64,000 bases of DNA from Sphingopyxis sp. L1A2A (lineage in GTDB: Bacteria > Pseudomonadota > Alphaproteobacteria > Sphingomonadales > Sphingomonadaceae): positions 62,001 to 126,000 of the forward strand of contig NZ_SCOT01000007.1 of the NCBI RefSeq assembly GCF_005502465.1, read 5' to 3'. The position numbers and the translations under genes are program-made. Below, piece after piece: positions 1 through 7,975 of this stretch. Position 1 is the first letter of the stretch. Each line of letters opens with the position of its first letter. The notes under the pieces were generated by a model that was given only the letters and a program-made list of their open reading frames with translations, was not told the DNA's origin and searched no databases.

Positions 1-362
1 TCGGCGAGCAGGCCTTCTACCTTGCCCATCGCCATATACCAGTCGCGGCCCGGCGGACCTTCAAACGCCTGCCGTTCGGCCCAGTCGGCGGTGTAAACGC
101 CCGGGCGCCCGCCCAGCGCCGCGACTTCGAGTCCGCTGTCGTCGGCCAGCGCGGGCAGCCCCGCCGCCGACGCACTCGCATGCGCTTTGAGCAGCGCATT
201 GTCGCGGAACGTCGTGCCCGTCTCATCAGGCTCGGGCAGGCCTAGGTCGCCCGCCGACACCGGGTCGATGCCGAAGGGTTCGAGCAGCGCGCGAATTTCG
301 CGCACCTTGCCCGCATTGTGGCTGGCGATGACAAGACGGCCGGGGGTGAGTTTGCGGGTCAT
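1..362 (-). CDS. rdgB: RdgB/HAM1 family non-canonical purine NTP pyrophosphatase, partial (3' end outside window)
   Basis: About 120 N-terminal residues are visible; the rest lies beyond the left edge. The family hydrolyses dITP, dXTP and XTP to monophosphates in the cytoplasm and so keeps deaminated purines out of DNA and RNA. The substrate loop [10 protein letters not shown] is at residues 14-23 and the metal-binding motif DDSGLEV at 74-80. The ATG at 360-362 overlaps the stop codon of the upstream DUF559 gene in an ATGA arrangement, suggesting translational coupling. rph lies further upstream on the same strand, the usual alphaproteobacterial neighbourhood opposite hrcA-grpE. Family assignment is secure. 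Confidence 0.93.
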   Translation of the reverse strand, partial: MTRKLTPGRLVIASHNAGKVREIRALLEPFGIDPVSAGDLGLPEPDETGTTFRDNALLKAHASASAAGLPALADDSGLEVAALGGRPGVYTADWAERQAFEGPPGRDWYMAMGKVEGLLA

Positions 363-760
363 AAAGCCCTCTCCCCTTGGGAGAGGGTTGGGTGAGGGGT
401 TCCGCCGTCGGCGATCGTGGCCAAATGTCCGCGCAAATCCTCCAACACGCCCTCCAGATTGCCCATGATGTCGTTGTTCCAGTATCGAATGACGTGATAG
501 CCGGCTGCTTGCAAACTAGCTGTGCGGCTCGCATCCGCAGCGCTGTCTGCATGCTGCCCACCGTCAGCTTCGACGATGATCCGCAACTCTTCGCAGAGGA
601 AATCGGCAATGAACCCGGCAACCGGTGACTGTCGGCGAAATTTGAGGCCGAGAAACTGACGCGCGCGCAATACTTGCCAGAGCTTCTTCTCGGCATCGGT
701 TTCGTGGCGCCGCAATTTGCGGGCAATACCCGTTGACGGCTTGTGCTGCTTTGGCGTCAC
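359..760 (-). CDS. DUF559 domain protein (small Vsr/restriction-endonuclease-like nuclease fold)
   Basis: A 133-residue protein of the DUF559 family, which shares the very-short-patch-repair/PD-(D/E)XK-type fold. Functions are unproven; nuclease activity is inferred from fold. Recognisable parts are the N-terminal block with [12 protein letters not shown] (about residues 21-32), the core [16 protein letters not shown] (41-56), the strand ending VEADGGQH (63-70) and the [10 protein letters not shown] helix start (89-98). It sits between rph and rdgB, which are normally adjacent, and overlaps rdgB by 4 nt. The last dozen residues are encoded by a dispersed palindromic repeat, so the natural C-terminus may have been replaced. 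Confidence 0.85.
   Translation of the reverse strand: MTPKQHKPSTGIARKLRRHETDAEKKLWQVLRARQFLGLKFRRQSPVAGFIADFLCEELRIIVEADGGQHADSAADASRTASLQAAGYHVIRYWNNDIMGNLEGVLEDLRGHLATIADGGTPHPTLSQGERAL
366..399. repeat. Short palindromic repeat (CCCTCTCC...GGAGAGGG type)
   Basis: A stem of CCCTCTCCC against GGGAGAGGG followed by a TTGGGTGAGGGG tail. It lies inside the last codons of the DUF559 gene and supplies that protein's C-terminal residues ([11 protein letters not shown]). A related stem occurs at 811-825. Confidence 0.6.
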
Positions 761-832
761 ATCCCCTCACCTGCTGCGACTAGCCAGCAAGCTGCCAAGT
801 CTCGCTTCCTCTCCCGCCGGGAGAGGAAATTA

Positions 833-1549
833 TTACCGCCCCGTCGCCTTGTCCTGCGCCGCGAAAATTTCGGTGCAGCCGATGCGCGCCAGGCGCAGCA
901 GGCGAAGCAGGCCTTCTTCGTCATAGGTCGCGCCCTCGGCGCTCGCTTGCACTTCGACGATCTGGCCGCGGCCGGTCAGCACGAAATTGCCGTCGGCCTC
1001 GGCCACCGAATCCTCGTCATAATCCAGGTCGAGCACCGGCGTGCCGTTGTAGATGCCGCACGAAATCGCACCGACCTTGTCCTCGATCGGATCCTCGGCA
1101 ATCGCCTGGGTTTCGAGCAGCTTGTCGACCGCGATCCGCAGCGCGACCCACGCGCCCGAAATCGACGCGGTGCGGGTGCCGCCATCGGCCTGAATCACGT
1201 CGCAATCGATGATGATCTGCCGCTCGCCCAGCTTCTTCATATCGACCACGGCGCGCAAGCTGCGTCCGATAAGCCGCTGAATTTCCTGGGTCCGTCCCGA
1301 CTGCTTGCCCTTCGCCGCTTCGCGGCTGCCGCGGGTGTGCGTCGCGCGGGGCAGCATGCCATATTCGGCGGTGACCCACCCCTGCCCCTTGCCGCGCAGG
1401 AACGGCGGCACCTTTTCATCGACGCTGGCGGTCACCAGCACCTTGGTATTGCCAAAGCTGACCAGCACGCTGCCCTCGGCATGGATGGTAAAGGCGGTTT
1501 CGATGGCGATGGGGCGCATCTGATCGGGGGCGCGGCCGGATGGGCGCAT
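833..1549 (-). CDS. rph: Ribonuclease PH
   Basis: 238 residues, the usual length. RNase PH is a phosphate-dependent 3'-5' exoribonuclease that trims tRNA 3' ends and works as a hexameric ring. The protein begins [14 protein letters not shown] and contains the conserved segment [17 protein letters not shown] (about residues 59-75), the [19 protein letters not shown] phosphate-site region and [15 protein letters not shown] (about 125-139). The frame stays open upstream into a family A repeat, adding about 60 residues of repeat-derived sequence; the conserved N-terminus fixes the start at 1549. It is transcribed with the DUF559 gene and rdgB, divergent from hrcA. Confidence 0.96.
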   Translation of the reverse strand: MRPSGRAPDQMRPIAIETAFTIHAEGSVLVSFGNTKVLVTASVDEKVPPFLRGKGQGWVTAEYGMLPRATHTRGSREAAKGKQSGRTQEIQRLIGRSLRAVVDMKKLGERQIIIDCDVIQADGGTRTASISGAWVALRIAVDKLLETQAIAEDPIEDKVGAISCGIYNGTPVLDLDYDEDSVAEADGNFVLTGRGQIVEVQASAEGATYDEEGLLRLLRLARIGCTEIFAAQDKATGR

Positions 1550-1610
1550 GGGGGATTCTCCTGTGATGGTGTGCGGCGCGCTTAGCGGGGTTGGCCCGTC
1601 TCCGCCACCC

Positions 1611-1704
1611 GTCATTGCGAGGAGCGCAGCGACGAAGCAATCTCCAGCCATCGATGTCATCTTACGCCGATGGCTGGAGATTGCTTCGCTTCGCTCGCAA
1701 CGAC
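1611..1704. repeat. Family A dispersed palindrome (GTCATTGCGAGGAGC type), between rph and hrcA
   Basis: Left arm GTCATTGCGAGGAGCG through GCAATCTCCAGCC, a short centre, and a right arm GGCTGGAGATTGC through CTCGCAACGAC. It lies in the divergent rph/hrcA gap and could form a cruciform or a long hairpin. Related copies are at 3368, 4689, 5087, 6994, 18638, 31289 and 63561. Confidence 0.9.
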
Positions 1705-1754
1705 GGCAAAGGCGAATGCTTGCCCCCACGCCCGCGCGTCCCTAAATCCTCCCC

Positions 1755-2798
1755 ATGACCACCGCGCCGATCACCGAACTCACCACGCGCGCCCGCGACG
1801 TGTTCCGGCTGGTCGTCGACGCCTATCTCGAGACCGGCCAGCCCGTCGGGTCGCGGACCTTGTCGAAGCTCGCCGCGCTCAACCTCTCTCCCGCGTCGAT
1901 CCGCAACGTCATGCAGGATCTGGAAGAATTCGGCCTCCTCGCCAGCCCGCACACCAGCGCGGGGCGCCTGCCGACCGAACAGGGGCTGCGCCTGTTCGTC
2001 GATGGCATGATGCAGGTTGCGGAACCCAGCGCCGAGGATCGCGCCCAGATTGAGGCCTCCCTCTCCGACGCCGGTCCGATCGAAAGCGCGCTGGCGCAGG
2101 CGACCTCCGCGCTCTCCGGCCTGTCGGCGTGCGCCGGCCTGGTACTCGTCCCCAAGCATGAGCGTATCCTGAAACAGGTCGCGTTCGTGCCGCTGTCCGA
2201 CGCGCAGGCGCTTGTCGTGCTCGTCGCGGGCGACGGCGCGGTCGAGAACCGCGTCATCGACACCCCGCCCGGGCTCGACCCGTCGGCGCTGGTCGAGGCG
2301 GGCAATTATATCAGCGCAATGCTCGCGGGCCTGACGCTGACCGAAGCGATGGCGCGGGTGCGCCATGAAATCGAGGCCGAGCGCATCGCGATCGACCGCG
2401 CCGCGCAGGATCTGGTCAGCCGCGGGCTCGCCATCTGGTCGTCCGACGGCGCCGACCGCCCGGTGCTGATCGTGCGCGGTCAGGCGAACCTGCTCGACGA
2501 CAGCGCGGTCGGCGACCTCGACCGCGTCCGCCAATTGCTCGACGAACTCGAAACCAAGCAGGACATTGCGCAATTGCTCGACAGCGCCCGCGACGGCAGC
2601 GCGACCCGCATTTTCATCGGGTCGGAAAATAAATTATTCTCGCTTTCGGGCTCTTCCGTGATAGCGGCGCCCTATCGCGGATCGGACGGGCGCGTGGTTG
2701 GCGTGGTCGGGGTTATCGGCCCCACCCGCTTGAACTATGCCCGCATCGTTCCCATGGTGGATTTCACCGCACAATCGCTCTCCAGACTGATACGATAA
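1755..2798 (+). CDS. hrcA: Heat-inducible transcription repressor HrcA
   Basis: 347 residues, full length. HrcA represses class I heat-shock genes by binding the CIRCE inverted repeat, with GroEL as co-factor. The N-terminal winged-helix domain contains VVDAYLETGQPVGSRTL (about residues 19-35) and SASIRNVMQDLEEFGLL-type recognition helix sequence (46-62), followed by SPHTSAGRLPTEQGLR (64-79). The GAF-like domain and the C-terminal IGPTRLNYARIVPMVDF signature are present. grpE follows after 5 nt, so the two are one operon. No CIRCE element was seen immediately upstream in this window. Confidence 0.97.
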   Translation: MTTAPITELTTRARDVFRLVVDAYLETGQPVGSRTLSKLAALNLSPASIRNVMQDLEEFGLLASPHTSAGRLPTEQGLRLFVDGMMQVAEPSAEDRAQIEASLSDAGPIESALAQATSALSGLSACAGLVLVPKHERILKQVAFVPLSDAQALVVLVAGDGAVENRVIDTPPGLDPSALVEAGNYISAMLAGLTLTEAMARVRHEIEAERIAIDRAAQDLVSRGLAIWSSDGADRPVLIVRGQANLLDDSAVGDLDRVRQLLDELETKQDIAQLLDSARDGSATRIFIGSENKLFSLSGSSVIAAPYRGSDGRVVGVVGVIGPTRLNYARIVPMVDFTAQSLSRLIR

Positions 2799-2803
2799 GG
2801 CTT

Positions 2804-3361
2804 ATGACGAACATCGAAAATGACACCCCGGTCGACGACAGCGCGACCCCAGAAACCGCAACCTCAATCGACGCCCCCGAAGCGGCAGCGCCCGAGAATG
2901 ACGAAATCGCCCAGTTGCACGAACAGCTGGCTGCGGTGCAGCAAGACCTGCTCTATGCGCGCGCCGAGACGCAAAATCTGGGCCGCCGCAAGGAAAAGGA
3001 AATTGCCGACGCGCATGCCTATGCCGCGACCAAATTTGCGCGCGACATATTGTCGGTCGCCGACAATCTGGGCCGCGCGCTTGCCGCGCTCAGCGACGAA
3101 CAGCGCGCGTCGGACGCGATCAAGCCGCTGATCACCGGGCTTGAGGCGACCGAGCGCGAATTGCTCAGCGTCTTTGAACGCAACGGCATCACCCGCATCG
3201 CCGCGATCGGCCTGCCGCTCGACCCCAACCAGCATCAGGCGATGCTGGAGATTCCGAGCGAGCAGACGCCGGGCACGATCGTGCAGGAAATGCAGGCGGG
3301 CTATATGATGAAAGACCGGCTGCTGCGTCCCGCGATGGTGGCGGTGGCAAAGGCGGGGTGA
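2804..3361 (+). CDS. grpE: Nucleotide exchange factor GrpE
   Basis: 185 residues. GrpE is the homodimeric ADP/ATP exchange factor for DnaK. The first 35 residues are acidic and low complexity, followed by a long coiled-coil (about 36-90, with LYARAETQNLGRRKEKEIAD) and a C-terminal beta domain with the signature around PLDPNQHQAMLEIPSE and GYMMKDRLLRPAMVAVAK. It starts 5 nt after hrcA and shares its transcript. A family A repeat follows 6 nt after the stop codon. Confidence 0.97.
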   Translation: MTNIENDTPVDDSATPETATSIDAPEAAAPENDEIAQLHEQLAAVQQDLLYARAETQNLGRRKEKEIADAHAYAATKFARDILSVADNLGRALAALSDEQRASDAIKPLITGLEATERELLSVFERNGITRIAAIGLPLDPNQHQAMLEIPSEQTPGTIVQEMQAGYMMKDRLLRPAMVAVAKAG

Positions 3362-3367
3362 TAAATC

Positions 3368-3488
3368 GTCATTGCGAGGAGCCGGAGGCGACGCGGCAAT
3401 CTCCAGCTATCGGAACGCGCGACCGATAGCTGGAGATTGCCGCGTCGCTACGCTCCTCGCAATGACGGGCTAACCTCGCAATGACGGG
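3368..3488. repeat. Family A palindrome with duplicated 3' tail
   Basis: A full inverted pair (GTCATTGCGAGGAGC to GCTCCTCGCAATGAC, 3368-3466) followed by a second copy of the terminal CCTCGCAATGACGGGCTAA segment. It fills the gap between the convergent grpE and def genes. The tail touches the def stop codon. As a long hairpin between convergent genes it may also stop transcription. Confidence 0.88.
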
Positions 3489-4022
3489 CTAAGCCGCTTT
3501 CCGCATCTTCATCAGCTTCTTCAACACCATCTCGCGCTTCAGCCGCGACAGATGGTCGATGAACAAAATGCCTTCCAGATGGTCATGCTCGTGCTGGATG
3601 CACGTCGCCATCAGCCCGGTCATGCGTTCCTGATGATGCTTGCCGTCTTCGTCCTGCCAGTCGACGGTGACCTCGGCGGGGCGCGTCACATCGGCATATT
3701 GTTCGGGGACCGACAGGCACCCTTCCGAATAGACGCTATGCTCCTCGCTCTCGTCGGAAAAGACGGGGTTGATGAACACGCGCGGCTCGCGGATCACCTT
3801 CTTGCCCTCTTCATCCTCGGGATCGGGTTCCTGCAGGTCGATCACCAGAATGCGCTTCGCCACCCCGACCTGAATCGCCGCCAGCCCGATGCCGGGGGCG
3901 TCGTACATCGTCTCGAACATGTCGGCGACGAGCTGCTTCAGCTCGGCATCGAAGGTCTCGACGGGCTTGGAAATGACGCGCAGCCGGGGATCCGGGGTCT
4001 CTATGATGGGGAGTAAGGCCAT
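3489..4022 (-). CDS. def: Peptide deformylase
   Basis: 177 residues. This metalloenzyme removes the N-formyl group from nascent proteins. All three motifs are present: motif I GIGLAAIQVG (about residues 45-54), motif II EGCLSVPE (about 100-107, with the metal-binding Cys) and motif III QHEHDHLEG (about 142-150, with two metal His and the catalytic Glu). It lies 31 nt downstream of recR on the same strand. fmt, which acts at the other end of the formylation cycle, is nearby on the opposite strand. The TAG stop codon sits against the repeat tail. Confidence 0.97.
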   Translation of the reverse strand: MALLPIIETPDPRLRVISKPVETFDAELKQLVADMFETMYDAPGIGLAAIQVGVAKRILVIDLQEPDPEDEEGKKVIREPRVFINPVFSDESEEHSVYSEGCLSVPEQYADVTRPAEVTVDWQDEDGKHHQERMTGLMATCIQHEHDHLEGILFIDHLSRLKREMVLKKLMKMRKAA

Positions 4023-4053
4023 GGGGTGCAGGTATGAACTCGAACGCCCGCCG

Positions 4054-4650
4054 TCAACCCACCGGCCGCCTTGCCCGAAGCGCCTGCGCCAGTGTCCCCT
4101 CGTCGAGGTAATCGAGTTCGCCCCCCACCGGCAAACCGTGCGCCAGCTGCGTCAACCGCACCGGATAGCCCTCCAGCCGCTCGGCGAGATAATGCGCCGT
4201 CGTCTGGCCCTCCAGCGTCGCGTTCATCGCCAGCACGACCTCGTCGATGCCGCCCGCCGCGACGCGCGCGACCAGGGCGTCGATCGCCAGATCCTGCGGG
4301 CGGATACCCTCCAGCGCCGACAATCGCCCGCCCAGCACATGATATTTGCCGGGGAACAGCCGCGACTTGTCGAGCGCCCACAGGTCCGACACCTCCTCGA
4401 CCACGCACAGCGACCGCGCATCGCGGCGCGGATCGGCGCAGATCGCGCAGGGATCGTGGGTATCGACATTGCCGCAGATCGTGCAGGTGACGAGCCGTTC
4501 GGACACGGTCTGAAGCGCCGCAAGCAGCGGCACGAACGCGGACTCGCGTTTCTTCATCAAATGCAGCACCGCGCGCCGCGCCGACCGCGGGCCGAGGCCG
4601 GGGAGACGGGCGAGTTGCTGGACGAGGGCTTCGATTTCGGTGGAGGCCAT
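4054..4650 (-). CDS. recR: Recombination protein RecR
   Basis: 198 residues, normal length. RecR works with RecF and RecO to load RecA onto gapped DNA. The N-terminal helix-hairpin-helix includes [20 protein letters not shown] (about residues 13-32), then a Cys4 zinc finger ([16 protein letters not shown], about 56-71) and a Toprim domain beginning [14 protein letters not shown] (about 79-92). The C-terminus ends with the Walker-like [20 protein letters not shown] segment. It is the first gene of a recR-def pair. Confidence 0.96.
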   Translation of the reverse strand: MASTEIEALVQQLARLPGLGPRSARRAVLHLMKKRESAFVPLLAALQTVSERLVTCTICGNVDTHDPCAICADPRRDARSLCVVEEVSDLWALDKSRLFPGKYHVLGGRLSALEGIRPQDLAIDALVARVAAGGIDEVVLAMNATLEGQTTAHYLAERLEGYPVRLTQLAHGLPVGGELDYLDEGTLAQALRARRPVG

Positions 4651-4688
4651 GGTGGGTGTTTGGCGTAGCGCGCAAGGTCACGCAAGGG

Positions 4689-4784
4689 CGATAGCTGGCG
4701 ATTGCCGCGTCGCCTGCGGCTCCTCGCAATGACGTTCTCAACTTCGTCATTGCGAGGAGCGAAGCGACGAAGCAATCTCCAGCC
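4689..4784. repeat. Family A repeat pair in outward arrangement, upstream of the GIY-YIG gene
   Basis: A right arm (GGCGATTGCCGCGTCGCC... CTCGCAATGAC) comes first, then about 11 nt, then a left arm (GTCATTGCGAGGAGCG... CAATCTCCAGCC). This is the reverse order of the standard element, as though two copies met. Its last bases directly precede the ATG of the GIY-YIG gene. Confidence 0.85.
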
Positions 4785-5084
4785 ATGCGTCAAGAGAAAC
4801 AGCCCGCAGTCTACATCATGACCAATCGGAAAGATGGGGTGCTTTACACCGGCGTCACGTCCGATCTGATCGCGCGGGCGTGGCAGCACCGGCAAAAACA
4901 GAGCGGGTTTTCGGCTCGCTATCGCTGCGACAAATTGGTGTGGTTTGAACTGCACGGCGACATGTATGCGGCGATCACGCGCGAGAAGCAGATCAAGGCG
5001 GGGTCGCGCGCGAAAAAAGTGGCGCTGATCGAGGTGGAAAATCCCGAATGGCGTGACCTGTTTCCGGAGTTAACGGGCGGATAG
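4785..5084 (+). CDS. Small GIY-YIG nuclease-domain protein
   Basis: 99 residues comprising a single GIY-YIG domain of the short stand-alone (YhbQ/UPF0213-like) kind. The first strand reads AVYIMTN and the second LYTGVTSDL (about residues 20-28), where GVTS replaces the usual YIGxT pattern. The conserved Arg/His region is AWQHRQ (about 32-37) and the metal-binding Glu is in AITREKQIKAG (about 63-73). The ATG directly follows a family A repeat and the stop lies a few bases before another, so the gene is bracketed by repeats. Function is unproven; such proteins are often multicopy in this bacterial group. Confidence 0.85.
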   Translation: MRQEKQPAVYIMTNRKDGVLYTGVTSDLIARAWQHRQKQSGFSARYRCDKLVWFELHGDMYAAITREKQIKAGSRAKKVALIEVENPEWRDLFPELTGG

Positions 5085-5086
5085 GC

Positions 5087-5177
5087 TGATAGCCGGAGAT
5101 TGCTTCGCTTCGCTCGCAATGACGAGTTTTGGCGTCATTGCGAGGAGCGTAGCGACGCGGCAATCTCCAGCTATCGA
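5087..5177. repeat. Family A repeat pair in outward arrangement, downstream of the GIY-YIG gene
   Basis: It has the same reversed order as the copy at 4689: GGAGATTGCTTCGCTTCGCTC... CAATGAC, about 9 nt, then GTCATTGCGAGGAGCG... CAATCTCCAGC. It separates the GIY-YIG gene from fmt and creates a false in-frame N-terminal extension of fmt. Confidence 0.85.
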
Positions 5178-5216
5178 TCTTGCACAACCCCTCAACCTCC
5201 GCCAAAGCCCGCACCC

Positions 5217-6137
5217 ATGCGTATCGCTTTCATGGGAACGCCGCCCTTTGCGGTGCCGACGCTCGCTGCGCTGCATGCGGCGGGGCATGACATTGCGGCG
5301 GTCTATACCCAGCCGCCGCGCCCGGCGCAGCGCGGCAAGAAATTTCAGAAAAGCCCGGTGCAGGTCTGGGCCGAAGAACACGCCCTGCCCGCCCGCACCC
5401 CGAAAAGCCTGAAGGGTGCCGACGAACAGGCCGCGTTCGCCGCGCTGAACCTCGATATTGCGGTCGTCGCGGCTTACGGCCTGATCCTGCCGCCCGCGAT
5501 CCTCGATGCCCCGCGCCAAGGGTCCCTCAACGTCCATGGCTCGATCCTGCCGCGTTGGCGCGGCGCGGCGCCGGTGCAGCGCGCCATATTGGCGGGCGAT
5601 GCCGAAACCGGTGTGACGATCATGCAGATGGACGTCGGGCTCGACACCGGCGCGATGCGGCTGGTCGAACCGACCCCGATCGGCCGCAAGACCGCGGGGG
5701 TGCTGACCCACGAACTCGCCGAAATGGGCGCACTGATGATGCGGCTGGTGCTGAGCGAGCTTCACGCCTTTCCGCCGGTGCCGCAGCCCGACGACGGCGT
5801 CACCTACGCCGCCAAGATCGACAAGAGCGAAGCGCGGCTCGATTTTCTGGTGAGCGCGGTGCAGGTCGAACGCCAAGTGCGCGCATTTAACCCGGTGCCG
5901 GGGGCGTTTTTTGAGCTGGACGGTGAGCGGTACAAGCTGCTCGCCGCCGAGGTGATCCATCCGGGCGAGACGGTCGCGGGCGCGGCCCCCGGCGTCACGC
6001 TCGACGACGCGCTGACCATAGCCTGCAACCCCGGCGCGATCCGCGCGACGCGGGTGCAGCGGGCGGGCAAGCCCGCGATGGCGGCGGGCGAATTGCTGCG
6101 CGGGCGGGCGATTCCGGCGGGGACGCGGCTGACATGA
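5217..6137 (+). CDS. fmt: Methionyl-tRNA formyltransferase
   Basis: 306 residues. Fmt formylates initiator Met-tRNA using 10-formyl-tetrahydrofolate. The start [19 protein letters not shown] is the conserved Rossmann N-terminus. The catalytic region [20 protein letters not shown] is followed by [19 protein letters not shown] (about residues 106-124), containing the active-site His and the hallmark LPRWRGAAP. The substrate loop [14 protein letters not shown] follows. The C-terminal OB-like domain starts near residue 205. The frame extends upstream into a repeat, but homology starts at 5217. It forms a pair with truA. Confidence 0.97.
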   Translation: MRIAFMGTPPFAVPTLAALHAAGHDIAAVYTQPPRPAQRGKKFQKSPVQVWAEEHALPARTPKSLKGADEQAAFAALNLDIAVVAAYGLILPPAILDAPRQGSLNVHGSILPRWRGAAPVQRAILAGDAETGVTIMQMDVGLDTGAMRLVEPTPIGRKTAGVLTHELAEMGALMMRLVLSELHAFPPVPQPDDGVTYAAKIDKSEARLDFLVSAVQVERQVRAFNPVPGAFFELDGERYKLLAAEVIHPGETVAGAAPGVTLDDALTIACNPGAIRATRVQRAGKPAMAAGELLRGRAIPAGTRLT

Positions 6138-6155
6138 ACCAGCCATTTCTTCCTC

Positions 6156-6226
6156 GTCACCCCGGACTTGATCCGGGGTCCAAGCCTTCGGCGCCGGAAT
6201 GGACCCCGGATCAAGTCCGGGGTGAC
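6156..6226. repeat. Family B dispersed palindrome (GTCACCCCGGACTTGATC type), between fmt and truA
   Basis: Near-perfect inverted arms GTCACCCCGGACTTGATCC and GGATCAAGTCCGGGGTGAC around a 33-nt centre. Other family B copies lie at 8833 (divergent), 14365 and 20296. Confidence 0.9.
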
Positions 6227-6249
6227 GAAAATGGGGAATATCTCCGCCC

Positions 6250-6990
6250 ATGACCCGCTTTGCCCTCACCATCGAATATGACGGCCGCCCTTACATGGGC
6301 TGGCAGCGGCAGGCGCATGGTCCCAGCGTCCAGCAGGCGATCGAGGAGGCGATCCACCGCTTCACCGGTGAGACGGTGCAGGTGTTCAGCGCCGGCCGCA
6401 CCGACGCCGGGGTCCATGCGATCGCGATGCGCGCGCATGTCGACATCGCCAAGCCGCTGACCCCGTTCAAGCTGACCGAGGCGCTCAACGCCCAGTTGCG
6501 CCCCGCCCCGATCGCGATGCTCGCGGCGGAGGTCGTCCCCGACGACTGGCACGCACGCTTTGCCTGCACGGGGCGCAGTTACGAATATCGCATCGTCAAC
6601 CGCCGAGCGCCGCTGACGTGGGACAAGGGGCTGTCGTGGCAAGTCGCGCGGCCGCTCGATGCCGACGCGATGCACGCCGCGGCGCAGGCGCTGGTCGGCC
6701 TCCACGATTTCACCACCTTCCGATCGGCGCATTGCCAGTCGCAAAGCCCGGTCAAGACACTCGATAAACTGACCGTCAGCCGCCACGGCGACGAGCTGAT
6801 CATCGAGGCCGCGGCGCGCAGTTTCCTGCACCATCAGGTCCGATCGATGGTCGGGTGCCTGTCGCTGATCGGGCATGGGCGGTGGACGGCGGGGGATTTG
6901 AAGGATGCGCTGGCGGCGGCGGATCGCAACGCACTGGGGCTGAATGCGCCGCCCGACGGGCTGTATTTTGTGAGCGCCACTTACCCGTAG
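6250..6990 (+). CDS. truA: tRNA pseudouridine(38-40) synthase TruA
   Basis: 246 residues. TruA converts uridines 38-40 in the anticodon arm to pseudouridine. The catalytic Asp lies in [20 protein letters not shown] (about residues 46-65; GRTDAGVHA is the family signature). Other conserved blocks are [16 protein letters not shown] and [12 protein letters not shown], and [14 protein letters not shown] near the C-terminus. It follows fmt in the same direction across a family B repeat. Confidence 0.96.
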   Translation: MTRFALTIEYDGRPYMGWQRQAHGPSVQQAIEEAIHRFTGETVQVFSAGRTDAGVHAIAMRAHVDIAKPLTPFKLTEALNAQLRPAPIAMLAAEVVPDDWHARFACTGRSYEYRIVNRRAPLTWDKGLSWQVARPLDADAMHAAAQALVGLHDFTTFRSAHCQSQSPVKTLDKLTVSRHGDELIIEAAARSFLHHQVRSMVGCLSLIGHGRWTAGDLKDALAAADRNALGLNAPPDGLYFVSATYP

Positions 6991-6993
6991 TTC

Positions 6994-7084
6994 GTCATTG
7001 CGAGGAGCGTAGCGACGCGGCAATCTCCAGCTGGCGTCCGAGCAAAACGATAGCTGGAGATTGCTTCGCGACGCTCGCAATCAC
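6994..7084. repeat. Family A dispersed palindrome, downstream of truA
   Basis: Left arm GTCATTGCGAGGAGCGTAGC through CAATCTCCAGCTGG, and right arm TAGCTGGAGATTGC through CTCGCAATCAC. It begins 3 nt after the truA stop codon. Confidence 0.88.
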
Positions 7085-7091
7085 GGCAACG

Positions 7092-7121
7092 AAAAAGGGC
7101 GGCCCTCGCAGACCGCCCCTT
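7092..7121 (-). terminator. Rho-independent terminator of the CarD gene
   Basis: On the minus strand GGGGCGGTC pairs with GGCCGCCC and is followed by TTTTT (plus-strand A-run 7092-7096). It lies 23 nt beyond the stop of the CarD gene. On the plus strand it has a weaker tail and may also stop truA transcripts. Confidence 0.75.
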
Positions 7122-7144
7122 CCCTAAATCACCACCCCGCGCGC

Positions 7145-7672
7145 TTACACCTTTTCGGCGTAATACAGCGGCGCGTGTTCATTCAAAATCTGCAGGATCT
7201 TCGCCTGCGCTGTCTTTTCGTCACTTTCTTCCATCGCGCCCAATTCGCGCGCGAGGCGGCTCGACGCCGCTTCAAAGATCTGGCGTTCCGAATAGCTCTG
7301 CTCGGGCTGGTCGTCGGCGCGGAACAGGTCGCGGGTCACTTCGGCGATCGACACCAGGTCGCCCGAATTGATCTTCGCTTCATATTCCTGCGCGCGGCGC
7401 GACCACATGGTGCGCTTGACCTTCGGCTTGGTGGTCAGCACCTGCAACGCTTCCTTCAGCGTCTTGTCCGACGACAGCTTGCGCATCCCGACGCCTTCGG
7501 CCTTGTTCGTCGGCACGCGAAGGGTCATTTTTTCCTTTTCGAAGCGCAGGACATAGAGTTCGAGCTGCATCCCGGCGATCTCCGACCGCTGCAACTCGAT
7601 GACGCGCCCCACGCCATGTTTGGGATAAACAACATAATCACCGACTTCGAACAAGAGCGTGCTTACGGACAT
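7145..7672 (-). CDS. carD: CarD family transcriptional regulator
   Basis: 175 residues. CarD proteins bind RNA polymerase beta through an N-terminal Tudor-like domain and stabilise open promoter complexes. The opening LFEVGDYVVYPKHGVGRVIE is typical of the RNAP-interaction domain. The C-terminal helical DNA-binding part runs from about residue 70 (KRTMWSRRAQEYEAKINSGD). The ATG at 7672 is preceded by AAGGAA at good spacing and opens the conserved domain; the frame continues upstream for 21 less plausible residues. Monocistronic, with its own terminator. Confidence 0.92.
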   Translation of the reverse strand: MSVSTLLFEVGDYVVYPKHGVGRVIELQRSEIAGMQLELYVLRFEKEKMTLRVPTNKAEGVGMRKLSSDKTLKEALQVLTTKPKVKRTMWSRRAQEYEAKINSGDLVSIAEVTRDLFRADDQPEQSYSERQIFEAASSRLARELGAMEESDEKTAQAKILQILNEHAPLYYAEKV

Positions 7673-7975
7673 GCAAATTCCTTTTGTTGTGCCTTGACCC
7701 TGATCTGAAAGTGCGACAACAGCGGCGCATCCCACCCTCTAGCCAAGGGGGATCTACAATCGCTCGGCGCTAGCCAGTCAGAGTGACAAGGGATATGGCT
7801 CCATCGGAACGCCGTGACATACCCCAGCCCGCGACGGGCAGAGGCAGAATGTCGGCGCGTTGATATTTATTATAACAGATTCGCAACAAAATTGCCACCC
7901 CTGCGCGGCGGGGCGCCTTGACGCCATCCGGTCGTCGTTTCACCTTGGCACGAAATCACAAACGGGAATGCCGAT

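Noticed and set aside
1705-1754. CIRCE operator upstream of hrcA
   Set aside because: TTAGCACTC-N9-GAGTGCTAA is absent; only the repeat and a short leader are present.
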